From assembly GCA_947625095.1 (NCBI GenBank), contig CANQMX010000003.1:1-64000 (forward strand): a stretch of DNA of 64,000 nt. The letters are read 5' to 3'. The notes under the pieces are model-generated. The model did no database searches, was not told the origin of the DNA, and saw only the letters and a program-made list of their open reading frames with translations. The position numbers and the translations under genes were made by a program. The stretch's first letter is position 1. Every line of letters starts with the position of its first letter. The DNA is from an uncultured Clostridia bacterium. Lineage in GTDB: Bacteria > Bacillota > Clostridia > Christensenellales > Borkfalkiaceae. This document shows, in pieces, positions 16,769 to 24,835 of this stretch.

Positions 16769-16948
16769 ACTTAAAGACAAGTAGCGCCGCTTTTCCTTTT
16801 CAGAGAGCAGACCCGTCGGCTGAAAGGACTGCATGGGGGAGCGGGGAGCGAAACCGCTTTATTTTATACAACGGCATAGGCGAGCGGCCCTGCAAACGCA
16901 GGGCAATTAAGGTGGAACCGCGCAAAGCATTTTGCGTCCTTAAATTTT
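16769..16948 (+). promoter_or_regulatory. T-box leader of thrS
   Basis: The T-box sequence AATTAAGGTGGAACCGCG lies at 16905-16922, preceded by the stem III hairpin CCCTGC-AAAC-GCAGGG (16888-16903) and by stem I features (AGAGAG near 16802, GGCTGAAAGGA near 16818). ACC at 16853-16855 is the likely threonine specifier codon. The competing terminator pairs TTAAGG with CCTTAA (16907-16943) around a CGCAAA / TTTGCG inner helix and ends ATTTTCC. Uncharged tRNA-Thr should favour read-through. Confidence 0.9.
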
Positions 16949-16996
16949 CCCAAGAGGGGCAATTTGGGGGCGTTATTTTTGTTTTTGGCGGTTTTA

Positions 16997-17017
16997 CATA
17001 GTACTATGTCAGACATA
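16997..17017 (+). repeat. 21-bp dispersed motif, copy 1
   Basis: CATAG followed by TACTATGTCAGACATA, in the spacer between the T-box terminator and the thrS ribosome site. Other copies lie inside argC (45939-45959) and the PBP gene (58875-58895). The 3' part TATGTC-A-GACATA is an inverted repeat. Confidence 0.9.
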
Positions 17018-17043
17018 ATACAGGAAAATCGGAGGTAAAACCT

Positions 17044-18951
17044 ATGAAAATTACACTCAAAAACGGAGATTTGTTGGAAATCGAGGCGGGCGCTACGGCG
17101 TTTGCCGCGGCGCAGAAGATCTCCGAAGGGCTTGCGCGCGCCGCCGTCGGGGCGGTGGTGAACGGCGTTCCCGTCGACCTTGCGCACCCGCTCGAAGAGG
17201 GCGACAGCCTTGAAATTCTCACCGTGAAGGACAAGGAGGGACTGGAAATTTACAGGCACACCTGCGCGCACGTTCTTGCGCAGGCGCTGAAAACCATTTA
17301 CCCCACCTGCAAACTTGCGATTGGGCCTGTCATCGACAACGGATTTTACTATGACGTGGACTTCAAGACGCCCATCACGATGGAGGACTTCCCCAAGATC
17401 GAGGCGGAGATGCAGCGCATCATCAAGAGTAATCTCCCCATCGAGCGGTTCACCCTGCCGCGCGACGAGGCCCTGGCACTCATGAGCAAGTTCCACGAAA
17501 ATTATAAGGTGGAGATCATCAACGATCTGCCCGAGGCGGCCGAACTCTCCTTCTACAAGCAGGGGGCGTTCACCGACCTCTGCCGCGGCCCGCACCTTCC
17601 CTCCACGGGCAAGATCAAGGCCTTCAAACTCACCTCCATCGCGGGCGCGTATTGGCGGGGCGACGAGAAGAAAAAGATGCTCACCCGCATCTACGGCACG
17701 GCCTTTGCCAAAAAAGAGGAGATGGAAGAGTACTTCAAGATGCTGGAAGAGGCCAAAAAGCGCGACCACATCAAACTCGGGAAGGAACTCAAACTCTTCG
17801 CGCTCATGAACGAGGGCAAGGGCTTTCCGTTCTTTTTGCCCAACGGCATGGTGCTGAAAAACATCCTCATCGACTATTGGCGGCAGATCCACAGACGCGA
17901 GGGATATGTGGAGGTGCAGACGCCCATGATCATGACCCGCACCCTTTGGGAAAATTCGGGGCACTGGGAGCACTACAAGGACAATATGTATACGACCAAG
18001 ATCGACGGCGAGGACTGCGCCGTCAAGCCCATGAACTGCCCGGGCGGGATGCTTGTGTATAAACTCACCCCGCACAGTTATAAAGACCTGCCCATCCGCA
18101 TGGGTGAATTGGGGCTTGTGCACCGCCACGAAAAGAGCGGACAACTGCACGGCCTCATGCGTGTTCGGTGCTTCACGCAGGACGATGCGCACATCTTTAT
18201 GCTCCCCGAGCAAATTACCGAGGAAATTAAGGGCGTCGTGCGCATCATCGACGAGGTGTATTCGCTCTTCGGCTTCAAGTACCATGTGGAACTCTCCACC
18301 CGCCCCGCGGACAGCATGGGCTCGGACGAGGATTGGGAGGCGGCGACGAACGCATTAAAGGCCGCGCTTGCCGACCTCAACCTGCCCTATGAGGTAAATG
18401 AGGGCGACGGCGCGTTCTACGGCCCGAAGATCGACTTCCACCTTGTGGACGCCATCGGCAGAACGTGGCAGTGCGGCACAATTCAGTTGGATTTCCAGAT
18501 GCCGCAGCGCTTTGAACTCGAATACATCGGCGAGGACGGGCAGAAACACCGCCCCATCATGATCCACCGCGTCGTGTTCGGCTCGATCGAGCGGTTCATC
18601 GGTATCCTCATCGAGCACTTTGCGGGCAAGTTCCCCGTGTGGCTCTCGCCCGTGCAGGTAAAGGTGCTGCCCATCACGGATAGAGCAGCCGAGTACGCCG
18701 AGAGGCTTGCAAAAGAGATGGAGGCCGCGGGCATCCGCGCCGAGGCCGATTTACGCAAGGAGAAGCTCGGCAGGAAAATTTTGGACGCCGAGAACGAAAA
18801 AGTGCCCTACAAACTCGTCATCGGCGACAAGGAAGTGGAAAACGACACGGTCTCCGTGCGCCGCCGCGGCGAGGGCGACATCGGCGCGATGAAAAAAGAG
18901 GACTTTTTCGCGTTGGTGAAGAAAGAAAACGACGAGAAAATTGTGTTTTAA
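17044..18951 (+). CDS. thrS: Threonyl-tRNA synthetase
   Basis: Charges tRNA-Thr. The 635-residue class II enzyme has an N-terminal TGS domain (residues 1-62), the editing domain (HTCAHVLAQALK, with zinc-site-like His residues, about 70-220), the catalytic core (CPGGMLVYK and RCFTQDDAHIF with the zinc ligands Cys and His; motif 3 HRVVFGSIERFIGILIEH) and a C-terminal anticodon domain from about 540. The length is standard. CGGAGG precedes the ATG. Expression is set by the T-box leader and a consensus promoter. Confidence 0.98.
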   Translation: MKITLKNGDLLEIEAGATAFAAAQKISEGLARAAVGAVVNGVPVDLAHPLEEGDSLEILTVKDKEGLEIYRHTCAHVLAQALKTIYPTCKLAIGPVIDNGFYYDVDFKTPITMEDFPKIEAEMQRIIKSNLPIERFTLPRDEALALMSKFHENYKVEIINDLPEAAELSFYKQGAFTDLCRGPHLPSTGKIKAFKLTSIAGAYWRGDEKKKMLTRIYGTAFAKKEEMEEYFKMLEEAKKRDHIKLGKELKLFALMNEGKGFPFFLPNGMVLKNILIDYWRQIHRREGYVEVQTPMIMTRTLWENSGHWEHYKDNMYTTKIDGEDCAVKPMNCPGGMLVYKLTPHSYKDLPIRMGELGLVHRHEKSGQLHGLMRVRCFTQDDAHIFMLPEQITEEIKGVVRIIDEVYSLFGFKYHVELSTRPADSMGSDEDWEAATNALKAALADLNLPYEVNEGDGAFYGPKIDFHLVDAIGRTWQCGTIQLDFQMPQRFELEYIGEDGQKHRPIMIHRVVFGSIERFIGILIEHFAGKFPVWLSPVQVKVLPITDRAAEYAERLAKEMEAAGIRAEADLRKEKLGRKILDAENEKVPYKLVIGDKEVENDTVSVRRRGEGDIGAMKKEDFFALVKKENDEKIVF

Positions 18952-19654
18952 GAAGTTTCGTTCAATTTCTTTTCTCGTCTACGCCCTTGGGGGCGTATGC
19001 TCAAAAATAAATTGAACGCCCCGCGCGCACTATTGTCTACTAAGCGCGGCACGAGCGGCACAGCCGCGAAGTAGGAATGTAACATATTTGGGATATCGAG
19101 TTGGTTGTCGCGGTCGCTTGCCCCGACATTAAGCCTACGGTAGTGTGGCAAATGGGGTGCGCGGCCGCAAAAGCGTGGTTTTGCTTCGCGCAGAGCGCCG
19201 CCGTACAGTAGTTCGGCGGCGCGTAGTGCCTCTCCCCCTGCCCCTCCCCGCACACGGGGAGGGGCAGGGGGAGAGGCTTCCCAAATTTTTACACTGCGAA
19301 CGCCGCGGCGCGAGTTTTTGTCTACCTTATTTGAGATTTCTCCACGCGCTACGCTTGGTACTTCGTGCGCCGCTTCGCGTCGGGCGAAATGACATTTTTA
19401 TGGGCGACTATGCCACTTCGTGCGCCGCTTACACGTCGGGCGACATGACATTTTTATGGGCGACTACGTTACTTCGTGCTACGCGCTCGTGCCGCGCTTA
19501 GTAGACAATAGTGCGCGCGGGGCGGAATGAGGGGGAGGAGCGAGAGGAGAGAGGGGATAAAAACACGAGTGTCCCAAGGGGGCGGACGGGGATAAAAAGA
19601 GTACCGCAAATGCAAAAATCCGCCGCAAACTTTGAAAAAGTTGTCTAAAATAAG
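18952..19654. repeat. Non-coding gap bounded by a 34-bp inverted repeat
   Basis: No gene. The 34-bp segment at 19023-19056 (contains CACTATTGTCTACTAAGCGC) returns in exact reverse complement at 19485-19518, about 430 bp away. Between them lie a perfect 22-bp C-rich hairpin (19229-19276, loop CACA) and two copies of a module ending in GACATTTTTATGGGCGACTA. The arms belong to a family also seen near 686, 40745, 40927 and 41380. Confidence 0.8.
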
Positions 19655-19683
19655 TTGACAAGTTTATTACGGTATGCTATCCT
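19655..19683 (+). promoter_or_regulatory. Promoter of infC-rpmI-rplT
   Basis: TTGACA (19655-19660), 17 bp, TATCCT (19678-19683). Confidence 0.85.
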
Positions 19684-19689
19684 AATAGC

Positions 19690-19830
19690 AGTAAAGCAGA
19701 GGCGAACCCTTCTCTCCGCGGCGGCAAAGGCTGCACGGGTCAATGATTTCGGAAATGTCACGGAATTTTCCGTGTGTTGATCATTCCAACGGGTCTCCAC
19801 TGCGAAACCCGTTTATTTTTTGTGAGGAAT
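19690..19830 (+). promoter_or_regulatory. L20-type attenuator leader of infC-rpmI-rplT
   Basis: A structured leader ending in an intrinsic terminator AACGGGT (19788-19794) / ACCCGTT (19807-19813) followed by TATTTTTTG, immediately before the infC ribosome site. In Bacillota this operon is controlled by L20 binding such a leader; the position and terminator match that scheme. The antiterminator pairing was not verified. Confidence 0.8.
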
Positions 19831-20349
19831 ATGGCAGTTAAAAATCAAAACCAGTTGAACGGGGAGATTCGCGACCGCGAGGTGCGGCTCATCTCCGAAA
19901 CAGGGGAAATGCTCGGCGTGATGTCCTCGCGCGAGGCGCTGCGCCTCGCCGAAGAGGCAGACCTCGACCTCGTCAAGATCTCGCCCAACGCCGTGCCGCC
20001 CGTGTGCAAGATCATGGACTACGGCAAGTACAAGTTCGAAATGGCCAAAAAGGAGAAGGAGAACAGGCGCAATCAGAAGATCGTCGAACTCAAAGAGGTG
20101 CAACTCTCCATGACCATCGATGTGGGCGACCTCGCCGTCAAGGCCAAGCAGGCGACCAAGTTCTTGGAGCAGGGCAACAAGGTGAAGGTGACCATCCGCC
20201 TCCGCGGCCGTCAGATGGCGCACGCCAACCTTGCAAAGGACGTCATCATGAACTTCTACGAAGGCCTCAAAGAGCTCGCCGTCGTGGAAAAACCCCTGAA
20301 CATGGAGGGGAGAAACCTCATTCTCATCCTCGCCCCTCAAAAGAAGTAA
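19831..20349 (+). CDS. infC: Translation initiation factor IF-3
   Basis: IF-3 binds the 30S subunit, keeps it apart from 50S and proofreads start-codon pairing. The 172-residue product has the N-terminal domain (LNGEIRDREVRLI, residues 7-19; VCKIMDYGKYKFE near 60-72), a basic linker helix and the C-terminal domain (VKVTIRLRGRQMAH near 118-131). ATG at 19831 gives the normal family length; the weak GAGGAAT site is usual for infC. First gene of the infC-rpmI-rplT operon, with rpmI 167 bp downstream. Confidence 0.97.
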   Translation: MAVKNQNQLNGEIRDREVRLISETGEMLGVMSSREALRLAEEADLDLVKISPNAVPPVCKIMDYGKYKFEMAKKEKENRRNQKIVELKEVQLSMTIDVGDLAVKAKQATKFLEQGNKVKVTIRLRGRQMAHANLAKDVIMNFYEGLKELAVVEKPLNMEGRNLILILAPQKK

Positions 20350-20516
20350 AAAATCAACGGGAAAGGAAACGGACTGTGTTGTTGTGCTGTAAATGACGCC
20401 GAAGAAGGCAAGGGCGGATCCACTTCGCCCGTTAAGCCTTCTACGACCGCAGCAACTCACGAAATTTCTTTTCCGTGAAAAGAAATTTGAGAATATATTA
20501 TTGGAGGATAAAAGGT

Positions 20517-20717
20517 ATGCCGAAACAGAAATCGCACTCAAGTTCCAAAAAGCGCTTTTGGCTCACGGGCAGCGGCAAAGTGAACCGCGCCCACGGCGGC
20601 AAGAACCACAAAGCGGAAACCAAAAACAGAAAGAGAAAGAGAAATCTGCGCCAAACGACGCTTGTTTCTTCCACGCAGGAGAACACAGTCAAGCAGATGA
20701 TCCCCTATAAGGACTAA
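20517..20717 (+). CDS. rpmI: 50S ribosomal protein L35
   Basis: A very basic 66-residue protein beginning MPKQKSHSSSKKRFWLTGSG, the L35 pattern, with the conserved KRKRNLR stretch (about residues 40-46) and C-terminal VKQMIPY. ATG at 20517 follows TTGGAGG. It precedes rplT by 15 bp. The 167-bp space after infC has no clear terminator but contains a short AAATTTC / GAAATTT inverted repeat. Confidence 0.97.
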   Translation: MPKQKSHSSSKKRFWLTGSGKVNRAHGGKNHKAETKNRKRKRNLRQTTLVSSTQENTVKQMIPYKD

Positions 20718-20732
20718 CGGAGGGCACGGACT

Positions 20733-21083
20733 ATGAGAATTAAAAGAGGCGTAAATGCCGTAAAGAAACGCAGAAAGATCTTCCGTCTTGCCAAGGGCTA
20801 CTACGGCTGCAAGAGTAAGAACTACCGCATCGCCCGTCAGGCGGTGATGAAGTCGCTGCAATACGCGTATGTGGGCAGAAAGCGCCGCAAGCGCGATATG
20901 CGCAGCCTTTGGATCGCCCGTATCAACGCGGGCGCGCGCATCAACGGGCTGTCCTATTCCAAACTGATGCACGGGCTGAAGGTCGCGGGGATCGAATTGA
21001 ACCGCAAGTCGCTCGCCGACCTCGCCGTCACCGACGCGGCCGCGTTCGCAGAGATCTGCGGCAAGGCGAAAGCCGCTCTGTAA
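20733..21083 (+). CDS. rplT: 50S ribosomal protein L20
   Basis: L20 binds 23S rRNA early in 50S assembly and represses this operon through the leader. The 116-residue product has the long basic N-terminal helix ([21 protein letters not shown]) and the globular C-terminal part ([26 protein letters not shown] region, about 50-76; [10 protein letters not shown] near 82-91). A strong ribosome site (CGGAGG) precedes it and a terminator follows. Confidence 0.98.
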   Translation: MRIKRGVNAVKKRRKIFRLAKGYYGCKSKNYRIARQAVMKSLQYAYVGRKRRKRDMRSLWIARINAGARINGLSYSKLMHGLKVAGIELNRKSLADLAVTDAAAFAEICGKAKAAL

Positions 21084-21088
21084 GAAAC

Positions 21089-21117
21089 GAAAAGCCTTTC
21101 CCCGAAAGGCTTTTTTT
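21089..21117 (+). terminator. Terminator of infC-rpmI-rplT
   Basis: AAAAGCCTTT and AAAGGCTTTTTTT with a short CCCCG loop. The next gene starts only 5 bases later. Confidence 0.9.
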
Positions 21118-21122
21118 ACAGT

Positions 21123-21869
21123 ATGGTCATCGTATCCAGGCAAAATCCCACCGTAAAGGAACTCGCATCCCTCAAAGAGAAAAAGGGGAGACGCGAGCGC
21201 GGGACGTTCCTCGTCGAGGGCGGAAAGATGGTCGCGGAGTGCGCCGCGTGCGGCATGGAGATAACCCGCCTTATTGTCCGCGCCGATTACGCGGGCGAGA
21301 CGTTCGGCTTTCCCACCGTCACGCTGGGCGAAGAGGCGTTTTCCGCCGTCTCGGATGAAAAGACGCCGCAGGGCGTCGTCGCCGAGGTGAAGATCCCGCA
21401 AAATGCGGTCGCTCCGCCCCAAAGGCGCTGCCTCTTTTTGGACGGCGTTTCCGACCCCGCCAACGTGGGCGCTATCATCCGCACGGCGGTCGCGGCGGGC
21501 TATCGGGAGATCTACCTCGCCGACTGCGCCGACCCGTACTCGCCCAAGAGCGTGCGCGCCTCCATGAGCGGCGTCTTTTATGCCAAACTCATGCGCGGCA
21601 CGCGGGAGGAAATTTTGCAGGCGCTCGAGGGGGTTTCCCTCATCGCGGCAGACATGGGCGGGGAGGACGTGTTCTCCTTCGCCCCGCCCGAAAAATTCTG
21701 CCTCGCCATCGGCAACGAGGGCAACGGGCTGTCGGGCGCGGTGCGCGCGCGGGCAGACTTTACCGTCGCAATTCCGATGGAACGTTGCACGGAAAGTTTG
21801 AACGCCGCCGTCTCCGCGGGGATCTTAATGTATATTCTTTCGCGCGATTTCTTTTGCAGGGCAAAATAA
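21123..21869 (+). CDS. SpoU/TrmH-family RNA 2'-O-methyltransferase
   Basis: An SPOUT methyltransferase that uses S-adenosylmethionine to methylate ribose in rRNA or tRNA. The 248-residue product has an N-terminal substrate-binding domain (residues 1-95) and the three SpoU motifs: LDGVSDPANVGAIIRTA (about 102-118), FCLAIGNEGNGLS (about 195-207) and IPMERCTESLNAAVSAGILMY (about 218-238), which form the trefoil knot. The target nucleotide is unknown. It sits 5 bp after the rplT terminator, an arrangement often seen next to ribosomal genes. Confidence 0.92.
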   Translation: MVIVSRQNPTVKELASLKEKKGRRERGTFLVEGGKMVAECAACGMEITRLIVRADYAGETFGFPTVTLGEEAFSAVSDEKTPQGVVAEVKIPQNAVAPPQRRCLFLDGVSDPANVGAIIRTAVAAGYREIYLADCADPYSPKSVRASMSGVFYAKLMRGTREEILQALEGVSLIAADMGGEDVFSFAPPEKFCLAIGNEGNGLSGAVRARADFTVAIPMERCTESLNAAVSAGILMYILSRDFFCRAK

Positions 21870-21974
21870 ATCTCTCCCTCACCCGAGGTTCTTTCCCTCT
21901 CCCGAGGGAGCGAAGCGACCGAGCGGATCTTAACGAAAAAACACGATCAAACATCATTTATCGGAGGTAATCTT

Positions 21975-22715
21975 ATGTCAGGTCACAGCAAATGGCACAA
22001 CATACAGGCGAAGAAGGGCAAGGCGGACGCCGCCCGCGGCAAACTCTTTACCAAAATCGGCCGCGAACTTGCCGTTGCGGCAAAGGGCAACCCCAACCCC
22101 TCCACCAACAGTAAACTTGCCGACGTCATCGCCAAGGCAAAGGCCGCCAATATGCCCAACGACAACATCGAACGCTCCATCAAGAAGGCGGCGGGCGAAC
22201 TCGGCGACAAGGAATACAAGGAACTCACCTACGAGGGCTACGGCGTAGGCGGGGCGGCGGTCATCATCACCACGCTCACCGATAACAACAACCGCACGGC
22301 GGGGGATGTCCGCGCCATCATGTCAAAGCACGGCGGGTCGCTCGGCACGACCGGCTCTGTTTCGTATATGTTTGAGACCAAGGGCTACATCGTCGTGGAG
22401 CGCACGCCCGCCCTTTCCGAGGACGAGGTCACAGAACTTGCCATCGACGCTGGCGCGGACGACGTCGTCACCCAGGAGGACGCCTACGAAATTTACACGA
22501 CGCCCGCGGCCTTCTCCGAGGCGCGCAAGTACCTCGAAGGGAAGGGGCTGGAATTCTTGCAGGCGGAGATCGCCATGATCCCGCAGAACAAAATCACCCT
22601 CCCGCCCGATAAGTTGGAGACCTTCCGCAAGATGCTGGATAAGCTGGAAGAGAACGACGACGTGCAGGACGTCTACCACAACGTCGACCTGCCCGAAGAG
22701 GACGAGGAAGAATGA
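21975..22715 (+). CDS. yebC: YebC/PmpR-family protein
   Basis: The 246-residue product starts MSGHSKWHNIQAKKGK and carries PNDNIERSIKKAAGE (about 55-69) and the YEGYGVGGAA strand, all hallmarks of YebC/PmpR (TACO1). Members were described as transcription regulators and more recently linked to translation through difficult motifs; which applies here is unknown. TCGGAGG precedes the ATG. Its stop overlaps the proA start by ATGA. Confidence 0.95.
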   Translation: MSGHSKWHNIQAKKGKADAARGKLFTKIGRELAVAAKGNPNPSTNSKLADVIAKAKAANMPNDNIERSIKKAAGELGDKEYKELTYEGYGVGGAAVIITTLTDNNNRTAGDVRAIMSKHGGSLGTTGSVSYMFETKGYIVVERTPALSEDEVTELAIDAGADDVVTQEDAYEIYTTPAAFSEARKYLEGKGLEFLQAEIAMIPQNKITLPPDKLETFRKMLDKLEENDDVQDVYHNVDLPEEDEEE

Positions 22716-23947
22716 CGGTAGAGGAGCGTTGCTGCCTCGCAAAGGAGAACGCGGCGGCCGTTGCCTATTCCACGGAGGCGGAGAAGAACGAAATGCTCTC
22801 CCTCGCCGCCGACGCCCTCCTTGCGGACAGCGAGGAGATCTTGCGCGAGAACGCAAAGGATCTTGCCGCTTGCACGCGCGGGGCGCAGTTTGAAGATAGG
22901 CTTCGCCTCACGCCTGTGCGCATTTCCGCCATGGCGGAGGGCTTAAAGACGCTGCGCAATTTTCCCTGCCCCGTGGGGGAGGTCATCGAGCGCCACACCG
23001 CCGCGAGCGGGATAGAGATCGAGCGTGTGCGCGTGCCCTTCGGCGTCATCGGCGTCATCTACGAGGCGCGCCCCAACGTCACGGCGGACGCCATCGGGCT
23101 GTGCTTGAAGAGCGGGAACGCCGTCGTGTTGCGGGGGAGCAAGGACGCCTATTTTTCCAACGCCGCCATCGTAAAAAGTTTCAAGCGCGCGTGGAAGAGG
23201 GCGGGCTACAACGGCGAATTTGTCCAACTTCTGGAGGACTGCACCCGCGAGGGCGCGGCCACCTTCATGCGGCAGAAGAAGTATCTCGACGTGCTCATTC
23301 CCCGCGGCGGCGCGTCGCTCATCCAAAGCGCGCTGGAAAATGCCACCGTTCCCGTCATCGAGACGGGCACGGGCAACTGCCACGTGTATGTGGAAAAGAC
23401 CGCCGACCTCGAAATGGCGAAAAACATCCTCGTCAACGCCAAGACTCAGCGCACCAGCGTGTGCAACGCCTGCGAAAGTCTGGTGGTGGACAGGGAATTT
23501 GCCCAAAGCCACCTTGCCGAACTTCTCGCGCCCTTGAAGGAGCGCGGCGTGGAGATCGTGGGGGACGAGGCGGCGCAACGCCTCTGTCCGTTCGTTCTGC
23601 CCGCTACCGAGCAGGACTTCTATACCGAGTTTCTCGCCCTCAAAATCTCGGTAAAAGTGATAGATGGGGTGGAAAAAGCCATCGCGTTCATCAACGAGCA
23701 CTCCACCCGCCACAGCGAGGCGATCATCACTTCGGATGGGGCGGCGGCGGAAAAATTCTTGCGCGAGATCGATTCCGCCTGCGTCTACGTGAATGCCTCC
23801 ACCCGCTTTTCCGACGGGTTCGAGTTCGGCTTCGGCGCGGAGATGGGCATCTCCACCCAAAAGTTGCACGCCCGCGGGCCGATGGGGTTAAGAGAACTCA
23901 CCACCTACAAATTCACGGTGCGCGGCAACGGTCAGACCCGCGCGTAA
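22712..23947 (+). CDS. proA: Glutamate-5-semialdehyde dehydrogenase (gamma-glutamyl phosphate reductase)
   Basis: Reduces gamma-glutamyl phosphate to glutamate 5-semialdehyde with NADPH in proline synthesis. The 411-residue ALDH-fold protein has the family segment PFGVIGVIYEARPNVTADA (about 107-125), VLRGSKDA, and the catalytic Cys in NAKTQRTSVCNACESLV (about 241-257; active-site Cys in SVCNA). Coupled to yebC; proB, its usual partner, is not in the window. Followed by a repeat element and a bidirectional terminator. Confidence 0.96.
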   Translation: MTVEERCCLAKENAAAVAYSTEAEKNEMLSLAADALLADSEEILRENAKDLAACTRGAQFEDRLRLTPVRISAMAEGLKTLRNFPCPVGEVIERHTAASGIEIERVRVPFGVIGVIYEARPNVTADAIGLCLKSGNAVVLRGSKDAYFSNAAIVKSFKRAWKRAGYNGEFVQLLEDCTREGAATFMRQKKYLDVLIPRGGASLIQSALENATVPVIETGTGNCHVYVEKTADLEMAKNILVNAKTQRTSVCNACESLVVDREFAQSHLAELLAPLKERGVEIVGDEAAQRLCPFVLPATEQDFYTEFLALKISVKVIDGVEKAIAFINEHSTRHSEAIITSDGAAAEKFLREIDSACVYVNASTRFSDGFEFGFGAEMGISTQKLHARGPMGLRELTTYKFTVRGNGQTRA

Positions 23948-23957
23948 AAGCGCAAAA

Positions 23958-23979
23958 AACTCCAATATATTGCAAAAAA
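23958..23979 (+). repeat. CAATATRTTG element, copy 2
   Basis: Contains CTCCAATATATTGCAAAAAA, 11 bp after the proA stop, bracketed by GCGCA (23950-23954) / TGCGC (23980-23984). Core as at 13173-13194 with one change; the bracket differs but still pairs. Confidence 0.75.
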
Positions 23980-24000
23980 TGCGCACAGAGCGCGCAAACA

Positions 24001-24028
24001 AAAAGCCCCGCGAACGAGCGGGGCTTTT
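24001..24028. terminator. Bidirectional terminator between proA and the Nudix gene
   Basis: AAAAGCCCCGC and GCGGGGCTTTT, 11-bp stem with a 6-base loop, T run in both directions. Confidence 0.92.
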
Positions 24029-24040
24029 GCCGTATATAAT

Positions 24041-24532
24041 TTATTTTTTCCTGCCCATCTCGGCGATGGCGAGGTTCAAAAAGTACTCCGCCGTCGAGTT
24101 CTTGCGGATGATCTCGCGCGCCTCGGCGGGGGTGCACCAGCGCGCCTCGGCGATCTCCTCGCCGGGGGTAATTGCGCTCTCCTCCGTCGTCACAAGGAAG
24201 GCGAGCATGAGGATATTCTTGGCGTCGTGGAAGCGCGAGCCGATGTACCGCCACTTGACGGCGGGCAGCCCCGTTTCCTCTTTGAGTTCGCGCGGAATGG
24301 TCTTTTCCGCACTCTCGCCCTTCTTAATATAGCCCGCAAACAGTTTGAAGTCATCGTCGCCCGTGTGTTTGGCGAGCAAAATTTTCTCCTCCGCGCGGTT
24401 TGTAACGGCCATGGAGACGGCCACGGGGAAGAAGGGGAACTTGAATTTTTCGCACTTGGGGCAATAGGGCACCAGCCCCTCGTTTTCGAGGAAGCGCAGC
24501 GCCAATTTTTCTCCGCAATCTCTGCAATACAT
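24041..24532 (-). CDS. Nudix hydrolase with N-terminal zinc ribbon (NudC-like)
   Basis: The 163-residue product has two CxxC pairs (CRDC at 3-6, CPKC at about 24-27) forming a zinc ribbon, then a perfect Nudix box G-YIKKG-E-SAEKTIP-RE-L-K-EE-T-G-L (about 67-89). This is the arrangement of NADH pyrophosphatase NudC and its decapping relatives without the N-terminal domain. The SQPWPFP motif that marks true NudC is not seen after the box, so NAD(H) specificity is uncertain. GAGGTAA and a TTGACA/TAAAAT promoter lie upstream. Confidence 0.85.
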   Translation of the reverse strand: MYCRDCGEKLALRFLENEGLVPYCPKCEKFKFPFFPVAVSMAVTNRAEEKILLAKHTGDDDFKLFAGYIKKGESAEKTIPRELKEETGLPAVKWRYIGSRFHDAKNILMLAFLVTTEESAITPGEEIAEARWCTPAEAREIIRKNSTAEYFLNLAIAEMGRKK

Positions 24533-24557
24533 GGAATTACCTCATATTATTTCACTT

Positions 24558-24586
24558 ATTTTACGACTTGGCGGAGAAAATGTCAA
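24558..24586 (-). promoter_or_regulatory. Promoter of the NudC-like gene
   Basis: Minus strand: TTGACA (24586-24581), 17 bp, TAAAAT (24563-24558). The rest of the AT-rich gap 24587-24748 shows nothing else recognisable. Confidence 0.8.
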
Positions 24587-24748
24587 CTACTTTTTGAAAA
24601 TTTTAAGCACAAAAATTAAATTTTTTGTAAATAAATCGCAAAAAAATTTATTACGGTACATTTTTCGGCAATTCTCGCGCGGCGAAGGGGGGACAAAGGG
24701 GCGGCAAGGAGGCGGGCGGGGCGCGGGCAGAAAATCACACATAACCGC

Positions 24749-24778
24749 TTGACAACGCGCGCGCGAATATAGTATAAT
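24749..24778 (+). promoter_or_regulatory. Promoter of purA-dapF-pyrG-dapL
   Basis: TTGACA (24749-24754), 18 bp, TATAAT (24773-24778). Confidence 0.87.
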
Positions 24779-24835
24779 AAAACGTAATTTGCGGGGGCAT
24801 TTTTCCGATAAGAAGCCCTCGGAAAGGAGAGACGT

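Noticed and set aside
18952-19654. A protein-coding gene in the thrS-infC gap (frames up to about 118 codons)
   Set aside because: The frames cross inverted repeats, are Arg-rich in the manner of GC-rich non-coding DNA, and lack ribosome sites.
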